Assembly: GCA_949076555.1 (NCBI GenBank)
Contig: CARUOB010000005.1
Coordinates: forward strand, 8,827 to 33,494
DNA: 24,668 bases
Direction of reading: 5' to 3'
Origin: an uncultured Lachnospiraceae bacterium
Lineage (GTDB): Bacteria; Bacillota; Clostridia; Lachnospirales; Lachnospiraceae
The position numbers and the translations under genes are program-made. Shown here in pieces: positions 21,992 to 24,668 of this stretch. The notes under the pieces were generated by a model that was not told the DNA's origin, ran no database searches, and worked only from the letters and a program-made list of their open reading frames with translations. Each line of letters begins with the position of its first letter. Position 1 is the stretch's first letter.

Positions 21992-22792
21992 ATGAGACTG
22001 TGCAGTATTGCCAGCGGCAGCAGCGGAAACTGCGTCTATGTGGGCAGCGACACCACCCATCTTTTGATGGATGTGGGCGTCAGCGGCAAGCGGACGGAGG
22101 CGGGGCTTGAGGCGTTGGGACTGACTATGAGGGACATCGACGCGATCTGTATCACCCACGAGCACGCCGATCATATAAGCGGGCTGGGGGTGCTTGCCAG
22201 AAAGTACGGGGTACCGGTTTACGCCACAAAGGGGACGCTGGAGGCGATCAGGAATAGTTCGTCCCTCGGGCAGATCGACGAATCGCTTTTTCGGGTGGTC
22301 GTGCCCGATGAAAGATGTACCATTAAGGATATTTCGCTTTATCCCGTGCGTACCTCTCACGACGCGGCCGATCCGGTGGCATACCGGATTGATCATGACG
22401 GGCGGCGGATCGGGCTGATTACGGATTTGGGCTGTTACAATGATTACACCGTGGAATGTCTGCGGAATCTGGATCTTTTGTATTTGGAGGCCAATCACGA
22501 TGTGCACATGCTGCAGGTGGGGCCTTATCCCTATTATCTGAAACAGCGTATTTTGGGGGAGCGGGGGCATCTGTCCAACGAGACGGCGGGAAAGCTCTTA
22601 AGCCGCCTTCTGCACGACAACATGCAAGCCATTGTGCTCGGGCATCTGAGCAAGGAAAACAATCTGCCGGAGCTGGCTTACGAGTCGGTGCGGGTGGAGA
22701 TCACGATGTCGGACACCGGGTACAGCGGCAATGATTTTCCGCTGTATGTGGCGAAGCGGGATATGGTGTCGGAGGCAATTGAGGTGCGGTAA
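21992..22792 (+). CDS. Metallo-beta-lactamase-fold hydrolase, YycJ/WalJ-like
   Basis: The 266-residue protein begins MRLCSIASGSSGNCVYVGS, the characteristic start of the YycJ/WalJ family. It contains the metal-binding motif THEHADHISG and later ligands in RTSHDAADP, LITDLG and LEANHD. Members are two-metal nucleases or phosphodiesterase-like enzymes; WalJ is linked to DNA replication-cell wall coordination in the walRK context, but no walRK genes are adjacent here. The ribosome binding site is weak (AGG then TTTACATAATT). It lies 45 bases after the FtsA-like gene with a small hairpin between, probably in the same operon. The exact substrate is unknown. Confidence 0.87.
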   Translation: MRLCSIASGSSGNCVYVGSDTTHLLMDVGVSGKRTEAGLEALGLTMRDIDAICITHEHADHISGLGVLARKYGVPVYATKGTLEAIRNSSSLGQIDESLFRVVVPDERCTIKDISLYPVRTSHDAADPVAYRIDHDGRRIGLITDLGCYNDYTVECLRNLDLLYLEANHDVHMLQVGPYPYYLKQRILGERGHLSNETAGKLLSRLLHDNMQAIVLGHLSKENNLPELAYESVRVEITMSDTGYSGNDFPLYVAKRDMVSEAIEVR

Positions 22793-22845
22793 GAAAAAGG
22801 CGTATGAAAAAATACGGCCACAGACTGATTTTAACGGAGGATAAA

Positions 22846-23475
22846 ATGGAGAATGTATTTGTAATGGAACATCCTTTGATCCAGCACAAGATTTCGCAGA
22901 TCAGGGATAAGAACACAGGGACAAGCGAGTTTAGGAAATGCATTGAGGAGATCGCCATGCTGATGGGCTATGAAGCGCTCAGGGATCTCCCGCTTCAGGA
23001 TGTGGAGGTGGAGACGCCGCTGGAGACCTGTATGTCGCCGAGGATAGCGGGAAAGAAGCTGGCGGTTGTGCCGATTCTGCGCGCGGGACTTGGCATGGTG
23101 AACGGCATACTGGCTCTTGTGCCAAGCGCCAAGGTGGGACATATCGGACTTTACAGGGACCCGGAGACACACGAGCCCCATGAGTATTACTGTAAGCTGC
23201 CCGAGCCTATTGAACAGAGAACCATCATTGTGCTTGATCCCATGCTTGCAACGGGCGGTTCCGGGTCTCAGGCGGTGCGTTTCATCAAAGAGCATGGCGG
23301 CAGAAACATTAAGTTTATGTGTATTATCGCGGCGCCGGAGGGTGTGGAGCGGATGCGAAAGGATCACCCGGACGTGCAGATTTATGTTGGACATATCGAC
23401 CGCTGTCTGAATGAGCACGCTTATATTTGCCCGGGCGTAGGGGATGCCGGAGACCGGATTTTCGGCACAAAGTAG
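22846..23475 (+). CDS. upp: Uracil phosphoribosyltransferase
   Basis: It salvages uracil by joining it to PRPP to form UMP. The 209-residue product starts MENVFVMEHPLIQHKISQIRD, typical for Upp. It has the PRPP-binding loop VLDPMLATGGSG and the uracil-binding C-terminal region around YICPGVGDAGDRIFGT. I chose ATG 22846 because GGAGG (22836-22840) lies 5 nt upstream. The frame opens earlier at 22804, but the extra 14 residues are not part of the family. Fifty-three bases separate it from the MBL-fold gene, and the ACT gene follows after 45 bases. Confidence 0.96.
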   Translation: MENVFVMEHPLIQHKISQIRDKNTGTSEFRKCIEEIAMLMGYEALRDLPLQDVEVETPLETCMSPRIAGKKLAVVPILRAGLGMVNGILALVPSAKVGHIGLYRDPETHEPHEYYCKLPEPIEQRTIIVLDPMLATGGSGSQAVRFIKEHGGRNIKFMCIIAAPEGVERMRKDHPDVQIYVGHIDRCLNEHAYICPGVGDAGDRIFGTK

Positions 23476-23520
23476 TGGCCGAAAAACAGGCGGAAAAGTG
23501 ATGGGGAAGGAAAAGAAAAT

Positions 23521-23793
23521 ATGAAAAAGACAATTATTACAGTAGTCGGCAAGGACACAGTGGGCATTATTGCCAGAGTATGCACTTATCTGGCGGACAA
23601 CCGGATCAATATTCTGGATATCTCTCAGACCATCGTGCAGGGTTTCTTTAACATGATGATGATCGTGGACACGAACCTGACAGGTAAGGACTTTGGGGTG
23701 ATCGTGGATGAGCTGAACGCGCTTGGCGAGGAGATCGGCGTTGTCATCAAGTGTCAGAAGGAAGAAATCTTCGATCAGATGCATCGGATCTAG
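23521..23793 (+). CDS. ACT-domain protein (UPF0237 family)
   Basis: The 90-residue protein is a single ACT domain (TIITVVGKDTVGIIARVCTYLADNRINILDISQTI, then the second half with FNMMMIVD). ACT domains bind amino acids or other small ligands as dimers. This family is nearly always encoded next to a UPF0210 (PFL) protein, as here, and is thought to be its regulatory partner; the ligand is unknown. GGGGAAGGAAAAG precedes ATG 23521. It shows no enzymatic motifs. The 130-base gap to its partner gene is unusually structured. Confidence 0.92.
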   Translation: MKKTIITVVGKDTVGIIARVCTYLADNRINILDISQTIVQGFFNMMMIVDTNLTGKDFGVIVDELNALGEEIGVVIKCQKEEIFDQMHRI

Positions 23794-23795
23794 AA

Positions 23796-23902
23796 GGTGC
23801 AAAAGAAAAGCAAGCGACGCGAAGCGGCATTTGCTTTTCTTGCACCGATAACGAGCAAACGTCCGATGAAATCGGACAGGAAGTGCGTAAGCACGAGTTT
23901 GC
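23796..23902 (+). repeat. Multi-hairpin intergenic element between the ACT and PFL genes
   Basis: Part one is a long hairpin: GGTGCAA (23796-23802) with TTGCACC (23840-23846), and GAAAAGCAA (23805-23813) with TTGCTTTTC (23831-23839), with a 2-nt bulge. Part two looks like a three-way junction: GCAAAC (23855-23860) with GTTTGC (23897-23902) encloses GTCCGAT-GAA-ATCGGAC (23861-23877) and GTGC-GTAA-GCAC (23883-23894), the latter with a GNRA-type loop. There is no T-tract and no coding frame. It ends just before the SD AAAGGAGAG of the next gene. Confidence 0.65.
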
Positions 23903-23923
23903 GGGTCTAAAGGAGAGAAAACC

Positions 23924-24668
23924 ATGATAAATCTATTTGAGGTGGCTGAAACCAATGAAATGATCGCCAAGGAAAATCTGGATGTGCGTACGATCACACT
24001 GGGAATCAGCCTTTTAGACTGTATTGACGGTGACTTGAAAAAGGTAAACCAGCAGGTTTATGAAAAGATCACCGAAACCGCGAGAGATCTGGTTAAGACG
24101 GGGGAGGCCATAGAGAAGGAGTTTGGCATTCCCATTGTAAATAAAAGAATTTCCGTCACGCCGATGGCGCTTGTGGGCGCCGCTGCCTGCAAAAGCGGCG
24201 AGGATTTTGTAACCTTGGCGAAAACGATGGATCGGGCTGCGGCAGACGTGGGGGTTAATCTGATCGGCGGCTATTCGGCCCTTGTGTCCAAGGGGATGAC
24301 GAAGGCGGACGAGATGCTGATCCGCTCGATTCCACAAGCGCTGCATGCCACGGAGCGTGTCTGCAGTTCCGTGAATCTGGGGTCTACCAGAACAGGCATC
24401 AATATGGACGCCGTGCGCCTGATGGGAGATATTATTAAGGAGACGGCGCTCATAAGCAAAGAGCAGGACAGCGCCGACTGCATGAAGCTGGTGGTGTTCT
24501 GCAACGCACCGGACGACAATCCGTTTATGGCGGGCGCGTTTCACGGCGTGACGGAGACGGACGCGGTGATCAACGTGGGCGTCTCCGGTCCGGGTGTGGT
24601 CAAGACAGCCCTGCAGCGGGTGCGCGGTGAGAATTTCGAAGTGCTCTGCGAGACGATCAAGAAGACGG
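23924..24668 (+). CDS. PFL family (UPF0210/DUF711) protein, 5' part
   Basis: The frame opens at ATG 23924 behind AAAGGAGAG and runs off the window without a stop; 248 codons are visible of a family usually around 450 residues. The start MINLFEVAETNEMIAKENLDVRTITLGISLLDCID, with GIPIVNKRISVTPMALVGAA and NLIGGYSALVSKGMT further on, is characteristic of the UPF0210 group, a distant structural relative of pyruvate formate-lyase-type barrels. The biochemical role is not established. The pairing with the upstream UPF0237 ACT protein is conserved in Firmicutes. The glycyl-radical question cannot be judged because the C-terminus is missing. Confidence 0.92.
   Translation, partial: MINLFEVAETNEMIAKENLDVRTITLGISLLDCIDGDLKKVNQQVYEKITETARDLVKTGEAIEKEFGIPIVNKRISVTPMALVGAAACKSGEDFVTLAKTMDRAAADVGVNLIGGYSALVSKGMTKADEMLIRSIPQALHATERVCSSVNLGSTRTGINMDAVRLMGDIIKETALISKEQDSADCMKLVVFCNAPDDNPFMAGAFHGVTETDAVINVGVSGPGVVKTALQRVRGENFEVLCETIKKT

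Noticed and set aside
21872..22570. 232-codon minus-strand open frame over the MBL-fold gene
   Set aside because: The + strand encodes an unmistakable HxHxDH metallo-hydrolase; the reverse frame has no SD or recognisable motif.
22831..23997. 388-codon minus-strand open frame across upp, the ACT gene and into the PFL gene
   Set aside because: It is antisense to three genes with clear family motifs and ribosome binding sites, and its translation has no protein-like domains.
1..24668. CRISPR array, rRNA operon or replication origin
   Set aside because: No regularly spaced repeat-spacer pattern, no rRNA-like sequence and no DnaA-box cluster were seen on reading both strands.

Overview
The window looks like a chromosome segment of an anaerobic, moderate-GC Clostridia, most probably a Lachnospiraceae-type gut bacterium. 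The basis is a class III (oxygen-sensitive) ribonucleotide reductase with its activase, an anaerobic radical-SAM sulfatase maturase, Gram-positive ribosome binding sites (AAGGAG/GGAGG), an NrdR-type control region, and gene pairs common in Clostridia such as the ACT-domain/PFL pair. Nearly all genes are on the + strand. Family calls come from motif recognition by eye; no database search was run.

Layout. (1) 1-3740: the tail of a WYL-domain regulator, a terminator, then a nucleotide-metabolism unit nrdD-nrdG-dut. It has a textbook sigma-A promoter followed by two NrdR-like boxes 31 bp apart. An unusual tandem 81-bp palindromic repeat sits between nrdD and nrdG. (2) 3740-5200: a small AT-rich foreign scar made of a lone tyrosine integrase, a tandem 11-bp repeat at its 3' end, the 3' end of a tRNA gene and a 21-bp inverted repeat. 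(3) 5246-12190: a sulfate-ester locus with anSME, a tripartite tricarboxylate transporter (tctC-tctB-tctA), a sulfatase without a signal peptide and a GntR/LacI-hybrid regulator, closed by a bidirectional terminator. The inferred logic is import of an intact organic sulfate, cytoplasmic desulfation by a formylglycine sulfatase matured by the neighbouring anSME, and local control. The substrate is unknown. (4) 12221-13801: a 47-aa membrane peptide on the minus strand, a decayed gene with three in-frame TAA codons, and an autoregulated MerR/TipA-type regulator. (5) 13802-15670: a long regulatory region with a tandem repeat and a possible small RNA or attenuator. It also has six TGTWAY-like hexamers phased at 10-11 bp over the promoter of a secreted GH25 lysozyme. 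(6) 15742-24668: housekeeping genes, namely a zinc-finger anti-sigma-like membrane protein, polA, coaE, a large FtsA-like ATPase with a long C-terminal extension, a YycJ/WalJ-like metallo-beta-lactamase-fold protein, upp, an ACT-domain protein and the start of a PFL (UPF0210) protein. A multi-hairpin element lies between the last two.

Most interesting for follow-up: the TTT-transporter/cytoplasmic-sulfatase/anSME locus, the helically phased hexamer array before the lysozyme, the integrase scar, the same-frame triple-TAA pseudogene and the palindromic repeats between nrdD and nrdG.
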